Shown one piece after another: positions 12,839 to 25,060 of a DNA stretch of 64,000 bases (positions are counted from its first letter, which is position 1; every line of letters begins with the position of its first letter). A model generated the notes under the pieces. The model did no database searches and was not told the DNA's origin. It saw nothing but the letters and a program-made list of their open reading frames with translations. This DNA comes from Zoroaster sp. YZ-2022 (Eukaryota > Echinodermata > Asteroidea > Forcipulatida > Zoroasteridae), in contig CM055823.1 of the NCBI GenBank assembly GCA_029582265.1, positions 3,844,001 through 3,908,000 of the forward strand, written 5' to 3'. Both the position numbers and the translations under genes were made by a program.

Positions 12839-14080
12839 AAATAAAAATGACTTCAGTGGCAGTAACATAATTAATACCTTTAAAATCGCTGAATAAGGGG
12901 GGATGTAAGTCGTTAACATTTTGGAGTTGGAGGGGGTAGACATGGGAAATATTTTTGAGGGGAGGGGCAAGTGTGGCAAAGTTTCAAGGGGAGAGGGTAA
13001 GCCTTAACAATTTTGTTTTTCTGCCAAACGTGGGGTAGGAGGGGTTAGACATAAGAAATGATTAAATCACATTGGGCACAAAAATTACAAGCATGCTTTA
13101 ATGGTTTAATTTTTGTGGTATATTTGGCAACTGAGGCTTGATTTTGCTGACTGAGGCACAATTTGGAAATCGACATGGGGGTGTGTCACAAGGGGACACT
13201 ACATTGGGGGCGAGGGGAGTGGGCAAGGGAAAAAGTCTGAGTGAGTGCTCAATGGTGTACCCTTCTCCCACCCCACCCCTGGCTCAGCTACACGTACATC
13301 TACAGTACAAGTATAAACCGATCTGTACTGTAATATTGTACGCATTTTATATTCATAATTTGCATTTAATTAATTGGGGGGGCGGGGGGGGGGTTAGAAT
13401 TCCATGAAAAACTACCCCCTTTGGAGCAAAACAGAGATCTTTCCTCCTTTGGGGTATTGACGCAACACCGATAATACACTGTGCCTATTACACATCAAAA
13501 TAAACAAAATACTATTTAAAATGTTGTGCACAAGTACAACATGCATGCATGTATGTACGCTAACTTGCTGGGAGTTGACGATTATTTCGATCTATAGCTT
13601 AACTGAAACTTTCACAGTTAACCAGCTACTTCAACTGTGTGTATACATTTTCAATAAAAAAATATCAATGAACTTTTCGCAATGATTGTTTAATAATCAA
13701 TGCGGCAAAAATAAATCTAGAACAACAAAATGCGCGGTAAATTCTTCCAAAGTTGTTGGTCGTACTTTTTAAATATCGGTTTTGGTTAGCCGGTTGGCAA
13801 ATTTCTAAACGGATAGGGCAGTAAATAAATAAATTAATTAAACAAAAATTATTTTATAAACAAACAGAGAAACAAACAGTCAATCACACAAATATTTAAC
13901 AGCTGGATGTGCACCAGCTTGTTTTCATCTGTCCTTGCTGTTTTTTGCTGTTGGTATTAAATCTGGCTTTTATTAACATTCAAAGATAAAAACCTGCAAG
14001 GTAAAGAATTACAGTAGGTATAAAACCTGTTTTACTCTACATGGGTGACACATGTATTGTTCAAGTACATGTACACTTAC
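12839..14080. other. Noncoding stretch, G-rich then AT-rich
   Basis: 12,890-13,260 is low-complexity G-rich DNA. A run of G broken by one C lies at 13,376-13,394. The remainder is AT-rich. No gene was recognised. Confidence 0.5.
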
Positions 14081-14158
14081 CTTCTGCACATGCTTCTCTT
14101 TCATAACAGGTCTCTCCACTTGCACAACGCTTCTTCCTTGTACTATTACTTTTACATA
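14081..14158 (-). CDS. Small Cys-rich internal exon (candidate)
   Basis: On the minus strand a polypyrimidine run ending in CAG (just above 14,158) is followed by 78 bases open in one frame. They read CKSNSTRKKRC, then ASGETCYEREACAE, and end at a GTAAGT donor (14,075-14,080). Both junctions are phase 1, as in the Ig and EGF exons at 37-59 kb on the same strand. Four cysteines in 26 residues suggest a small disulphide module or part of one; I do not recognise the family. It may be a downstream exon of the same Ig/EGF gene across a ~23-kb intron, or belong to another gene. RNA evidence would decide. Confidence 0.5.
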
Positions 14159-15714
14159 CTGTTACAAGAAAAGGTAAAAAGGGCAATTTACATCATGTTC
14201 AACATAAACAAGTGAAGGTAATTGTATTAGGATAAAACGAGAAAGAAGAACCCTAAAAATAAATGCAACCAAACACAACAACACTAAAATGTGTTCCGTC
14301 AAGGCATTATATTACCTTTTTTTACACAAATTACAAGGATAAAAATATGCAAGATATTAAATAAAATGGCAAGAATTAAGCAAATAAAAAAATAAATTTA
14401 AATTAAAAAAATAAAAATAAATAAATAAATTAATTAATTAAAACAATTTAAAAAAAATAAATAAAAAAATTAAAAATAAATAAATTAAAAAAATAAATTA
14501 AAAATTAAAAAACTAGACGGAAGTGTTTGTGATATTACAAACACATAGGTGTTCAAGTTAGTCAGGGCAGTGATGATGACGTCAGAATGTTTTTTAAAGA
14601 AACTTTGAATTATTATTTTGTTTTTCATATTAAAGAGTACCCTGTAAAATATGATGTGGTTACCAACGATGATTTGTTTGAAGTCCATTTCAATGATTTG
14701 AACTTAAGGCCCTACACCAAATTCAAACTTCATTTCAAATGCAATGGTATAATAAAAGAAGGATAATGATCGAATAAAACTTCTCTTCAGACTGCACCTA
14801 GAAGATCCTCAACAAGGTTACAAGGGAATTTCAAGACCAACAGATGTTAATTACCCTGAAATTTAAAAAAAATTCAGATTTAAAAAAAAAACTGGCCACG
14901 GAATCTTTATTGTTCACCGGCTTGTTTTACATACATCGATCATTACTTTTCCAAAACAGAAACAACCAATATCGGAACAGTTCAGTGCTAGTTTTTTTAA
15001 CTGACATGTTTATCACAAAATCGAAATAACATCCTGATAATTCTGTAGTGAAACCCAAGCATGGAATACCCACCTTGTCTCAGTCAATCAGACTAATGAA
15101 ATCTGCAATGACCCCCCCTTTCAAAAAACATCTTGCGCAACAATGCGCAGTTACTTGAGCAAAAACAAAGACATGTACCATAAACAAAAATGTATGAACT
15201 TTCAGAAAATCGTTGTTTTGTATAGGTTTTTAAATTTTTCTATTTTTACTGCTTTTTATGAATTGTTGGGTAAAAAATAGGTGCTAATTTGGACACTAAT
15301 TTAAACCAACTGTAAAAATGACAAAATCCACCAAATCGGACCGAATTTTGTATCTACTCAGCAGACCTTTCTCTCTACAAAATATCAACAAATGACGCAT
15401 GTCTAAGAGATATTTTTGTTAAAGGAGGGCACAACTCAAAAGTCCCGAAGGTTGTCAAATAAAAAGTGGCCGTTTCATTTACCAAGACGTGTTTTCAACT
15501 TATTAGTGTACCAATGAAATCTCGTTATTCTTGAAAAACAGTTCAAATGTGAAAAACAAATTTCTGCTACATAAGGGTCAATTTTGGTACCGAAATTCTT
15601 TGAGAGAAGGCATTTCTTTGGCGAGTTTTTACAAACCGTTTTCGTGTAGTTCCAGATACGAATTGTGATTTTGACGAAACCGTCGTCCTCGCTAATAATG
15701 TACGGTTATGAAAA
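14159..15714. other. AT-rich noncoding stretch
   Basis: Contains the AAATA/AATT low-complexity block at about 14,385-14,512 and otherwise unremarkable AT-rich DNA. The open frames at 14,485-14,688 and 14,844-15,029 have low-complexity composition and no motif. Confidence 0.5.
14385..14512. repeat. AAATA/AATTA low-complexity block
   Basis: Nearly pure A/T sequence built from AAATA, AAAATA and AATT units. Confidence 0.85.
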
Positions 15715-16612
15715 TATTCACTTCCGGTTTGGACAGGAAGTAAGGTCAAATTGGAGTCACCTTTGTGTAAATATTTTTTGACAATTAACAATCTATACAA
15801 TGGTGGAATATTGTGAATTTACCCCTTGTGGTTGTTGAGATATAATTTTTTTTTAAATATTAAACTTTGACTTCCGGTTTGGACAGGAAGTAAAGGTCAA
15901 ATTGGGGTCATGTTTTTGTAAATATTGTTGATAATTAACAATCTGTACAAAGGTGCAAAAAATGTTAATTTACCTCTTATGGTTGTTGAGATATGACTTT
16001 TTTAAATATTAAACTTTGACTTCCAGTTTGGACAGGAAGTAAGGTCAAATTGGGGTCACCTTTTTGTAAATATTTTTTGACAATTAATGACCTGTACAAT
16101 GGTACAAAAATTGTGAATTTACCTCTTGTGGTTGTTGAAATATGATTTTTTTTTAATATTAAACTTTGACTTCCGGTTTGGACAGGAAGTAAAGGTCAAA
16201 TTGGTGTCACCTTTGTGTAAATATTTTTGACAATAAACGATCTGTACAATGGTACAAAATTGTGAATTTACCTTATGTGGTTGTTGAGATATGATTTTTT
16301 TTTTAAATATTAAACTTTGACTTCCGGTTTGGACAGGAAGTAAGGTCAAATTGGGGTCACCTTTTTGTAAATATTTTTGACAATTAACGACCTGTACAAT
16401 GGTACAAAAATTGTGAATTTACCTCTTGTGGTTGTTGAAATATGATTTGTTTAAATATTAAACTTTGACTTCCGGTTTGGACAGGAAGTAAGGTCAAATT
16501 GGGGTCACCTTTTTGTAAATATTTTTTGACAATTAATGATCTGTACAATGGTACAAAAATTGTGAATTTACCTCTTGTGGTTGTTGAGATGATTTTTTTA
16601 AATATTAAACTT
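15715..16612 (+). repeat. 149-bp tandem repeat, six copies
   Basis: Each unit begins ACTTCCGGTTTGGACAGGAA, continues with GGTCAAATTGGGGTCACC and TGTACAATGGTAC, and ends with GTGGTTGTTGAGATATGA and an AT-rich linker. Unit starts lie near 15,720, 15,869, 16,018, 16,168, 16,319 and 16,468. The opening ACTTCC...GGAAGT can form a small hairpin and contains ETS-like GGAA cores on both strands. One related lone copy is at 61,741-61,765. Confidence 0.9.
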
Positions 16613-16984
16613 GTGTGGGACCACCCATTAAATGATTGAGGTTATTGCTTTATGTACAGTACATGTGTACACACATGTATGTATCACAAATTAACAAACA
16701 CAGATGTGTTTTAACATACATGTACATTGTACATCTACAAATGTACATGTACATGTATGTACATGTATTTTCAGTAAATACATGTACAGCAAACAAAATT
16801 CTTTGACCAAATTATTAACCACTCATGGCACTTTACTTGCCACTGTTTTCATGTATTAACAGTAGCTAGGACATGCGTATTTATACTAACTAGACAAAAA
16901 GATAGTTTCACTTAAAACAGAAATAATTACTAGACAATATAATTATGCATACATATGAAAACAACTTAACAAGGAACTACTTGT
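16613..16984. other. Noncoding, with TACATG runs
   Basis: Short TACATG/TGTACA runs at about 16,690-16,790 and no recognisable gene. Confidence 0.5.
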
Positions 16985-17280
16985 GAGTGCCATGGTCGAG
17001 GGGTTTAGTGCATCGGATTTGTGTTCTGATGGCCGAGTCGTCAGAATGTGGGTTCGAATCCTAACCGCGACAATGGTGCTTGTGTCCTTGAGCAAGACAC
17101 TTTATTACCATAATTGCTTCTCTCCACCCAGGGGTAAATGGGTACCTGTGAGGGCAGAGTTGGTTGTTGTGTTTGATTAGCCCTATGCGCTGTAACGGCA
17201 GCGATTGAGCTCTCCCCAGGGAGCTGAGATGGTTTCAGGAATGATTTACGCGCCTGATGAGCACGTGCGCTATATAAGTC
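16985..17280 (+). mobile_element. tRNA-derived SINE with a (CAC)n tail
   Basis: The head has a polymerase III A-box-like segment (TGGTCGAGGGGTTTAGTGC, about 16,991) and a B box GGTTCGAATCC at 17,051-17,061, spaced as in a type-2 tRNA with a long variable arm. The body continues with GTGTCCTTGAGCAAGACA, found also at 22,510 and 8,840, and ends near CGCTATATAAGTCGTC. The CCA/CAC triplet run at 17,290-17,341 follows directly. Confidence 0.8.
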
Positions 17281-17286
17281 GTCGTC

Positions 17287-17341
17287 TCCTCCACCACCAC
17301 CACCAGCACCAGTACCACCACCACCACCACCACCACCACCA
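17287..17341 (+). repeat. (CAC)n microsatellite
   Basis: An interrupted run of CAC/CCA triplets downstream of the SINE. In one frame it would read as polyhistidine, but it lies in noncoding repeat DNA. Confidence 0.9.
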
Positions 17342-17848
17342 GGCCTACCATATGAATAGCAAAGAACTCAATGTCACAAACAAGGTTCAATTGTTATAAA
17401 AGGTCAAAAGATCTGGTGCCAGGACATGTAGATCACAATAGACACAGGAACAACATTTGTTAACTATTAACAGATCACCATGGATGCATGGTCTATGTTG
17501 TGGACACATGATTACTGTCTCATTATCTACACTGCACTGAACTTTGAAACAATTTATTGATGATTTATAGGAATAAAATTACAATGGGAAGCATCACAAC
17601 CTGGTGTAAGTTGTCTGTTGTGCTGTTATTTTACAGAAAACTTAAATAATTTCCAGCTCGAATTTAGGAAAGAGTAATCTTTTATAAATTCGATGTTACA
17701 ATTATTTTATTTATAAATGTAATGATGAAGTGTAAATGTTTTGTTGAACTGAATTGAATAAAATACGACAAAATTGAATGCATTTTCACTATTTTCCTGT
17801 TTATGACCCAATGTAATAAGCTGAAACTTTCACAGATCGGTTGCTTAA
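17342..17848. other. Noncoding, nothing recognised
   Basis: AT-rich DNA between the SINE and the first TTAA MITE. Confidence 0.5.
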
Positions 17849-18090
17849 CCAGTTCGCGTTGGGAATAAAAATGTTTTTCTGGGCCCCTGTGCGGGTTTCT
17901 TTTTCCCACACACACGTTAATGGAAGCTTCCACAGCTCGTGGCCAAGTCTTCCGAGCATGTCACCGTACACGCGTGGCTCAACCGAGCATGCATACAAAT
18001 ATACCGGAGTTTCCTATGGCGTGTTTAGACGCTCTCCGATCCATGGTGCAAATAAAATTGTGTGTATACACGGCCTCCGACACGAACTGG
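17849..18090 (+). mobile_element. TTAA MITE, copy a (piggyBac-like ends)
   Basis: Starts CCAGTTCGCG after TTAA (17,845-17,848) and ends CACGAACTGG at 18,090, giving inverted termini. The right flank is TTTT, probably a mutated TTAA. The interior matches copy b in reverse orientation nearly throughout, and copy c more distantly. There is no coding capacity. Confidence 0.85.
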
Positions 18091-18972
18091 TTTTAATGTG
18101 TATTGCCAACACAACCAATGTTGTCTGGCTTTCCTTTAAACCAGTGTCTTTCATTTAAAGTTTAACTTTTAATTTACGTTTTCCCTTCAAACGTTTGCAA
18201 TCCAAAGGGGAAAATCATGTAAGAAAATCAGTTTTAACATGTTTGTGTAATTTCTAGATTCTACTTATTTTCAAGGTCTGAGACCTGAAATGTAATGATC
18301 AGATGTAATTATGTTAATGAAAAACCGAATACAATTTGTGTTGGAGTGCTTGTTAAATAAAAACCATAACAACTGAGTAATTTGTTACCATGGGGATTGG
18401 TCAAAAGCATGACACAGTTATGAACCATCAATATCATCAGCACTAGCCAATTACCATAGCGATGCCCTTTGTATTGTGAATATGACCAGACGTTGACAAA
18501 CTGGTTGATAACATGTGCATTACTTTGCATTTATTGTACAGTGTACATGTACATAGAGCTGAATGCAGATACAACTTGAATATGGAAACAAATGTAAACA
18601 TGCTAGAACCTCTATAATGTACAGTTTGTACATGTACACTTTTGTATACACAAATTACAGTGTATTCATATGCAAACTGATAAAAATTTTAATTTATTTC
18701 TGTATAATTTTATTGTATTTTTGTAGGGCTTCATTTAGTTAATTGAAATACGATTTAGACAAGGATCCTAAATCCACTGTACCATAACAGTTGGAATATG
18801 TTATTATATTGGTTTTATAACACTCATTGTAACGCTACAATTTTTACTTCTTGTTTTTGAATCATATTATCAAATTCAAGCAAAACATAACTACATGTAC
18901 AACAAAGTAACTTCCTTGAACTTTGACATTCTTATCTTCACCTGACAATGATCCTAATCATTTGCTTTTTAA
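18091..18972. other. Noncoding spacer between two opposed TTAA MITEs
   Basis: Unremarkable AT-rich DNA. Because copies a and b are in opposite orientation, the whole 17,849-19,217 segment forms a large inverted repeat with ~245-bp arms. Confidence 0.5.
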
Positions 18973-19217
18973 CCAGTTCGCGTCGGAGGCCGTGTATACA
19001 CGCAATTTTTTTTTGCACCACGGATCGGAGAGAGCGTCTAAACACGCCATAGGAAACTCCGATATATTTGTATGCATGCTCGGTTGAGCCACGTGTGTAC
19101 GGTGACATGCTCGGAAGACGGGGCCACACGCTGTGGAAGCTTCCATTAACGTGTGTGTGGGAAAAAGAAACCCGCACAGGGGCCCAGAAAAACTTTTTTA
19201 TTCCCGACGCGAACTGG
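18973..19217 (-). mobile_element. TTAA MITE, copy b
   Basis: Intact TTAA on both sides (18,969-18,972 and 19,218-19,221), termini CCAGTTCGCG and CGCGAACTGG, about 245 bp. A TTAA target duplication is the hallmark of the piggyBac superfamily. No transposase is encoded. Confidence 0.9.
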
Positions 19218-19221
19218 TTAA

Positions 19222-19869
19222 AATTTATTTTGCATTTATTGTTTTAACCGAAAATACACTTTTTCAAATTTAGGCAAGATATAATTACAAAAAGTTTAGT
19301 GCCTTGAATTTTTGAAATTCTAACCTACACCAGAGAATAATTCTAATCGCCCACTTGAAAATCATCAATGACAAAAACTAGAATCGGTCAGTAAGTGTAA
19401 GCATGTTTCCCTCTATAACCCATCAAGAACAAGTTAAACTATCAAACAATTATCAAGAAAACTTCATCTTTCATTGTAATTCTTGATACTTTAAACCTTA
19501 ATTTGAAATAATAAGAAAGTCTTTATTTTGAGACTTTAAAATTCTAAAGGGAAACAATGTCTGCAAATTTCACATTGTTTTATCGAAGCAGAACTTCCTT
19601 TTTAATAATAACTTTTTATATTTAAAAGCAATCAATTTAAAAGCATGAGAACAAGAAATACAAAAATCAGAGGAAAACCTGTAATTCAATTTACTCCGTC
19701 ACTCACTTGAGTGCTTAAAACATACCTATCTTAAAACTTAAAACATACCCTGCATTTAATAAGTTCATGCCCACGAACTCTCAAAACAATATGTATGCAT
19801 ACATGTAGATTATAGAAAACCTAACGATACATCAACTGAACATTAGGTCATTTAAAAAAAAATGGTTTA
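19222..19869. other. Noncoding, nothing recognised
   Basis: AT-rich DNA before the second copy of the long duplicated unit. Confidence 0.5.
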
Positions 19870-20536
19870 AAGTGTACAGGGGAATGACAAAGGTGTTAGT
19901 TTTTATTTATTTATTATTTGTTATTTTGAAAGTTAATTACTTCCTCAAATTGTGATATATAAATTTATATAATCTGCCAGAGAACGTGCACTTATTTCAT
20001 TAGAACAGTGTCAAGATTGTTCAGAGAAGGGGTAATGTACATGTATCGACAAAAACACAAATTTACTGATAAATCCATTTTGACCGACACGTCAGGAGCA
20101 TTCCCCTTGCACCCCCCCCCCTTCACTGCTATACCACTGGTTCTAAACAGCAGACTACTTACCATCTCAGCCAAAAAATAGAAATTAAACTTCATTAACG
20201 GCAATATAACAAGTAAAGAGGGGATAAACTAACACTTATTAGGCAATATACATGTACAAGCAATAAGTGGAGGTGATAAATCCAACTGCAATGAATGTAA
20301 AAACCAATCATATACATTCTGTACCTCTGAATTCCTCTAAATTCTATGATCCTTTTAACACTTGCATGGGATCAAATACTGAAAGATTCATTTTTAGGAA
20401 ATGAAATCTTTTTAAACACATTTCATTTGAATACACATGTACCATGTGACATAACGACACAGTTTTCACGAACTGACGCGAACACTCAAAAACTAAATTT
20501 TTCATGAATTTTAGTTATGTCAATATTTAGAAGGTA

Positions 20537-21016
20537 TTATACAAATATAACATGGTTTGAGGGTGGACAGTCGATATTAGCTCCCCTCGGTATTGGAAGT
20601 TGACAAACTAGTTCCCTCGGCGTCAACTTCCAATACCTCTGGGAGCTAATATCGAACCCGAAATAAAACATGTTATATTTGTTTTACTATACCTCATACA
20701 TATTCAGTTGCCATTACAATAATGAGCTCAGGAAAACGCGAATTGACATTTACATGTGCCACCATCTTTTCATGTGAATGTAGCTAGGGCGATGTTCGCT
20801 CGTGCGTACTATACTACACCCGTTCCCTGATTGCTTCGTAAAGCGCATGCATAGTAGACTGATGCATATGCGACAGTCTACAACGCACGCATATTTACCC
20901 TGTGCGTGAATACTCGCGAGCGCTTGGTAAACAGCCAAAATAGCATCTGGCACGTGATGGTGAATGGACCAGTGAGAATTCGACTCTCCATCATGAATAT
21001 GTATGAGGTATAGTAA
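20537..21016. mobile_element. Foldback insertion in copy 2
   Basis: Absent from the paralogous site near 3,000. The left half is an inverted repeat: TCGATATTAGCTCCC near 20,571 pairs with GGGAGCTAATATCGA near 20,641, and ATATAACATG pairs with CATGTTATAT. The right half has its own inverted pair, TACTATACCTCATACATATT near 20,687 with its complement ending near 21,015. This may be two nested MITEs; the exact ends are uncertain. Confidence 0.65.
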
Positions 21017-22404
21017 TTATGGATACCTTTCTTTATGCCAAGTATCAAGTCTTGAAATGCCTGAGGTTCCTAATTACAGTAATTTAATTTAGTTAAAATG
21101 GGTTGAAAACAGTTTTTCATTTTCACACAGTTACTGCCTTCTGCATGTTCAGCATAACCGCATGAATTTTATGTTAACTGCACGTTTTTAAGTTTTTACA
21201 AAATGACGCAAACGGTCAGGCCACATGCATGTTCCACGAAGTTGACGCATGTCCCTATACTAATGCATGGGAAACGTCACTTTGTGAAAACTTGATAACA
21301 GCGTGTGCTGATTTCACAAAGTGATGGTTTGGTTTATAAGTACGTTTCTCATTTATAGTTATTTTCGAGATTAAAATGACATCGAAAGTGCAATTTTAAT
21401 ACGTTTCCAACTTCAATTGCTTAAATCTCTCAATGCGATTTTACCTTTACATGGACGAAGTCACTTTGTGAAAACTAAAACGATATTTACACCAGTGTAC
21501 ATGAGGACAGGCATGTGTGGATACAGTGTCTCAAAAAAAGGATGTACATGTACATTATACATGTACATGTAGTAAGGCAAACGGGGGGCACACTAAGGCA
21601 AAAGAGTGGGAACGTGCCCTTCTCCCTGACCCCACCCACACCCCACGCAACCCCCGTTCCTCCAATGATGGCATTAACAGTATGCATGTCTGTGAGTAGT
21701 TTCTACCTAAAATCATAAAGCAATGTCCATTCTTTTGAATTGCACCAAATAATACAGACAGCAATTCAATGGCCCACTCTTTATGCCATATTACAAATGT
21801 ATGTATTGCACTCCTATGTTTTTTCACAGTAGTTGCATTATAACCCAGACCTTACTCAGCACAAAATAAGCATTTCAGAAATTTGTTATATGTACGCTAT
21901 ATAAGACAAAAAGTGTCCGAAAAATGTAACATGAGTAACCAGCATTTTTCTCTTATATAGTGTACATGTACGTATAACAAATTTGTGAATTTTTTTTTTT
22001 TGTGCAGAATAGTGTCTGGGTACAATGCAACTACTACATGTATGAAAAAACTGATGAGTGAAATATTTAAGTAAGGAAGTTATAGCATTAAGAGTGGGGC
22101 CAATACTTCAAAAATGTAACGTGAGTAACCATGAAATTGCCCAGGTTAATATGATTTAGATTTGAGATGTACAGACTGTAGTGCCATACTTAAAATACCC
22201 AAATATATACGTTTTCTGCTGAAATCTCATAAACTCTGCCACTGACTATACTGTAGGCCTACAGCTTTTGCATGCCTCAGTTTGACCTTAGTGGCTTTTA
22301 TTAATAAGTGATGTCATGTGTGACACATCTATAGAAATGAAGCATAAGTTTGCGCACCCATATTATGTGCACCCTTGAACAAAAATACTATATTGTGAAT
22401 TCTT

Positions 22405-22823
22405 ACATGTATATACATGGAGTGTCGTGGCCGAGCGGTCTAGCGCACCGAAATCAAGTTCTGGTGTTGCCAGCAGCAGGGTGTGGGTTCGGGTCCCGGT
22501 CGTGACACTTGTATCCTTGAGCAAGGTACTTAACCATAATTGCTTCGTCCTTCGGATGGGACGTAAAGCCGTAGGTCCCGTGTGTTGTGTAATGCACGTA
22601 AAAGAACCCAGAATAAAGAGGCTTGTCCCGGTGTTTCTGGTTGATTTGGCTGCAAATTGCGCCACCGCGCTCTCTCATTGTGGGCGCTTTGATTATGTAC
22701 ATTATAATTCCTCCTTTACAAATCCCACATCTGGTTGTTATTTCAAGTGACCGGCGCCTTTGAATGGGTCTCCAGATACTGTGCGCCTTATAAATGTTCT
22801 GTTATTATTATTATTATTATTTG
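22405..22823 (+). mobile_element. tRNA-derived SINE with ATT tail
   Basis: The A-box-like segment TGGCCGAGCGGTCTAGCGC (about 22,428) and B box GGTTCGGGTCC (22,486-22,496) form a Leu/Ser-like tRNA head. The body includes TATCCTTGAGCAAGGTACTT and GGATGGGACGTAAAGCCG. The end TATAAATGTTCTG is followed by an ATT repeat. It is absent from copy 1 near 3,870. A 3' scrap of the same family with its ATT repeat lies at about 6,710-6,740. Confidence 0.85.
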
Positions 22824-22975
22824 TAATGCGTGTTGGTTTTATTAGCAGCATACAGCTGCGATGAAACTACAAGTACATACTGTACACTGTATTCGCCCCG
22901 TGCATGAGCCATTGAAGGCACATGTTGTTATTTAGACCACTGTGGGCGAAAGGGCAACGATAGCGCATCGCATTT

Positions 22976-23592
22976 GTGACCCGCTCTGCGAAAAAGGGTA
23001 TTAAGGGACGCTATGCTATTAACATAAAGGGCTGTTCTATGTGGAGAGGGTGAAAAAAAAAATTCACAACGTTATTTTATTTTTTTGGTTTATTGGCTTC
23101 ATATCAATACTTTCATAATTTATTTACAGAAATATTATTATTGATGAGTAAAGATGAAAAAACAAACATTTTTGTGTCCCTTGTGTTCGTCTTCTGTGTG
23201 ACTGTCAGTTTTAGGGAAGAAAACCTCCAAATTTTTGACATAAAGACTTTGTTTTTTATTCTGTTGGTGAAGTTTAATAAATATTTTAAAATAAAACACC
23301 TCATTAGCCATAGCTCAAAAGGAACATAACTGTTGCTATGGGCATTCAAGAGAGTTTCTTCTTAGCTCATTTCTTTTTCCACTTGCTGCGTTTAAAGGGC
23401 TGTATCTCTGAAGGCACTTCCGTTAATTTGTACAATATGAATATGCAAAATTCAGTATATCTCCAGAATGCAAAATGCCACAGGGTTCAAACCTACACCA
23501 AATTAAAGCTTATAATGTAACCAATTCAGCTATGTATGTGACTCAATTTTTTAATTTTGTCCCATAATACCCATTTTTGTGGAGCCGGTCAC
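22976..23592 (+). mobile_element. 617-bp TIR element with 4-bp ATTT target duplication
   Basis: Termini GTGACCCGCTCTGCGAAAAA and the complement of TGTGGAGCCGGTCAC form an imperfect inverted repeat of about 34 bp. ATTT flanks both sides (22,972-22,975 and 23,593-23,596). The paralogous site near 4,032 has one ATTT and no insert. It has no coding capacity. Four-base duplications occur in several DNA transposon superfamilies (for example Sola1 and Chapaev); I cannot assign it. Confidence 0.88.
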
Positions 23593-23955
23593 ATTTAGCG
23601 TATTTTGCAGTTGATGTGCATACGCCCGAAATATCTCCAGCGATCAATGGCTGGTAGAAGTACACGCGCGCATAGTACCATAACATACGCGCATAAAGTG
23701 TACGCACAACGCTCACACTACGCAAAAGTGGCTATCATCAAGACACTGGGTGCAAATACACCGCTAGAGGGCTACAATGTGCACTGAGTGGATATTTTAC
23801 ATGTACTAAAAATGTACAATTTGATGTTTGTTTATTTATTTTTCAGTCAAGACACATGCAATGCCCAAGACAGTTGTGGATCACATGTGAGTTCAATAAC
23901 ATCTGGTTAAGACACGGCTGGTTGAGACATGGCTGGTTAAGACATGGCTGGTTAA

Positions 23956-24211
23956 CCAGTTCGCACCGGGAATAAAAAAGTTTTTCCGAACCGCCGTGGC
24001 GGGTTTATTTTTACCGCACAAACACGACCAATGGTGCTCACGAGAGCGTGACCGGGGAGACCGCGTCTTCCAACGTATGCTTATGGCTCGTTGCCACGTC
24101 GACCGGGAATCTATACAATTATTCCCGAGAATCCTGTGGCGTGTTTAGACGCTCTCCGATCCGCTGTCCAGAATAAATTTGCGTGTATACACGGCCTCCG
24201 ACGCGAACTGG
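23956..24211 (+). mobile_element. TTAA MITE, copy c
   Basis: Termini CCAGTTCGCACC and GCGAACTGG with perfect TTAA duplications (23,952-23,955 and 24,212-24,215). It landed in a short tandem repeat GACATGGCTGGTTAA that is expanded in copy 2 and present as one unit in copy 1 (about 4,330). Confidence 0.9.
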
Positions 24212-24761
24212 TTAAGACATGGCTGGTTAAGACATGGCTGGTTAAGACAGGCTGATCAAAATCAGAGCAATGCGCGCATGAGCATTGCCCGCAACTTTTA
24301 TAGCCTGCACGCAACACAGAGTGATGAAGTTTGTTTCGCGTCATGCTTACAGCTGCCTTGGCACTTTGAAAGTGTTTTGTGTGACTGTCCACAAAATGTG
24401 AATTTTTCCTATTTCTATTTGTCCAACTACATTTCTAAATGTAAGAATAATTCCGATTATATTATCAATTTGTTAGTGTATGCTGGAACATATGTACTCA
24501 ATATGAAGATCCCCAGGAATTAAGGTCAGCAAGGTCATGGATGCAATTATCCATAATATAAATAACTGTTTGTAACATGCACATTTAAAGTGGGGCTAAG
24601 CAAATATCAATAGTTGACCCTTGCCCCAGTTACATAGAGGTTTGCCATTATGAAACTAAACAACACAAGTTTTATTATTCCAACCCATGGAAAAATATTG
24701 TAATAAGTCATTTTGACCAAACCTCTTGTCTCGAATTCAGAAAAGCTGAACGTCCAACAGG

Positions 24762-24776
24762 GGGGGGGGGGGGGGA
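24762..24776 (+). repeat. Poly-G run
   Basis: About 15 consecutive G bases, absent from copy 1. Similar C runs lie at about 27,671-27,687, 29,919-29,931 and 61,008-61,020. Confidence 0.8.
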
Positions 24777-24821
24777 ATGACCTGTCTTACATTGACACGT
24801 TAACAACATCACCAATATATA

Positions 24822-25060
24822 ATGAGATGCAATAGAAACTTACCACTTTTTCGACCTTAAATTATCAGTAATCACAATGCACAAATGTAATATGTGCACT
24901 CGCAGTGAAGTGGATACAGATGGGATCGAGTACAGTGGACAAAACGTGGACATTTTCTCAATAAAATGCCAACATTTCTAATCCAAATTGTTGTCTTATT
25001 TTGAACCATTACAATTTTATGCTATTCCAAAACAAGTGGTAAGTTTCTATTACGTCTCAG
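24822..25060. mobile_element. 239-bp MITE, TATATA flanks
   Basis: The inverted termini share GCAATAGAAACTTACCACTT or close variants at both ends. TATATA flanks it at 24,816-24,821 and 25,061-25,066, and the paralogous site near 4,861 carries a single TATATA without the insert. Confidence 0.82.

Noticed and set aside
15715..16612. CRISPR-like array
   Set aside because: Units are contiguous tandem repeats without unique spacers, in an animal genome.
16985..17065. tRNA gene
   Set aside because: A and B boxes are present, but the stems are poor and the sequence continues into a SINE body; the same holds at 22,424-22,500.
17205..17399. Histidine-rich open frame
   Set aside because: Produced by the CAC microsatellite after a SINE; the remainder is SINE body sequence.
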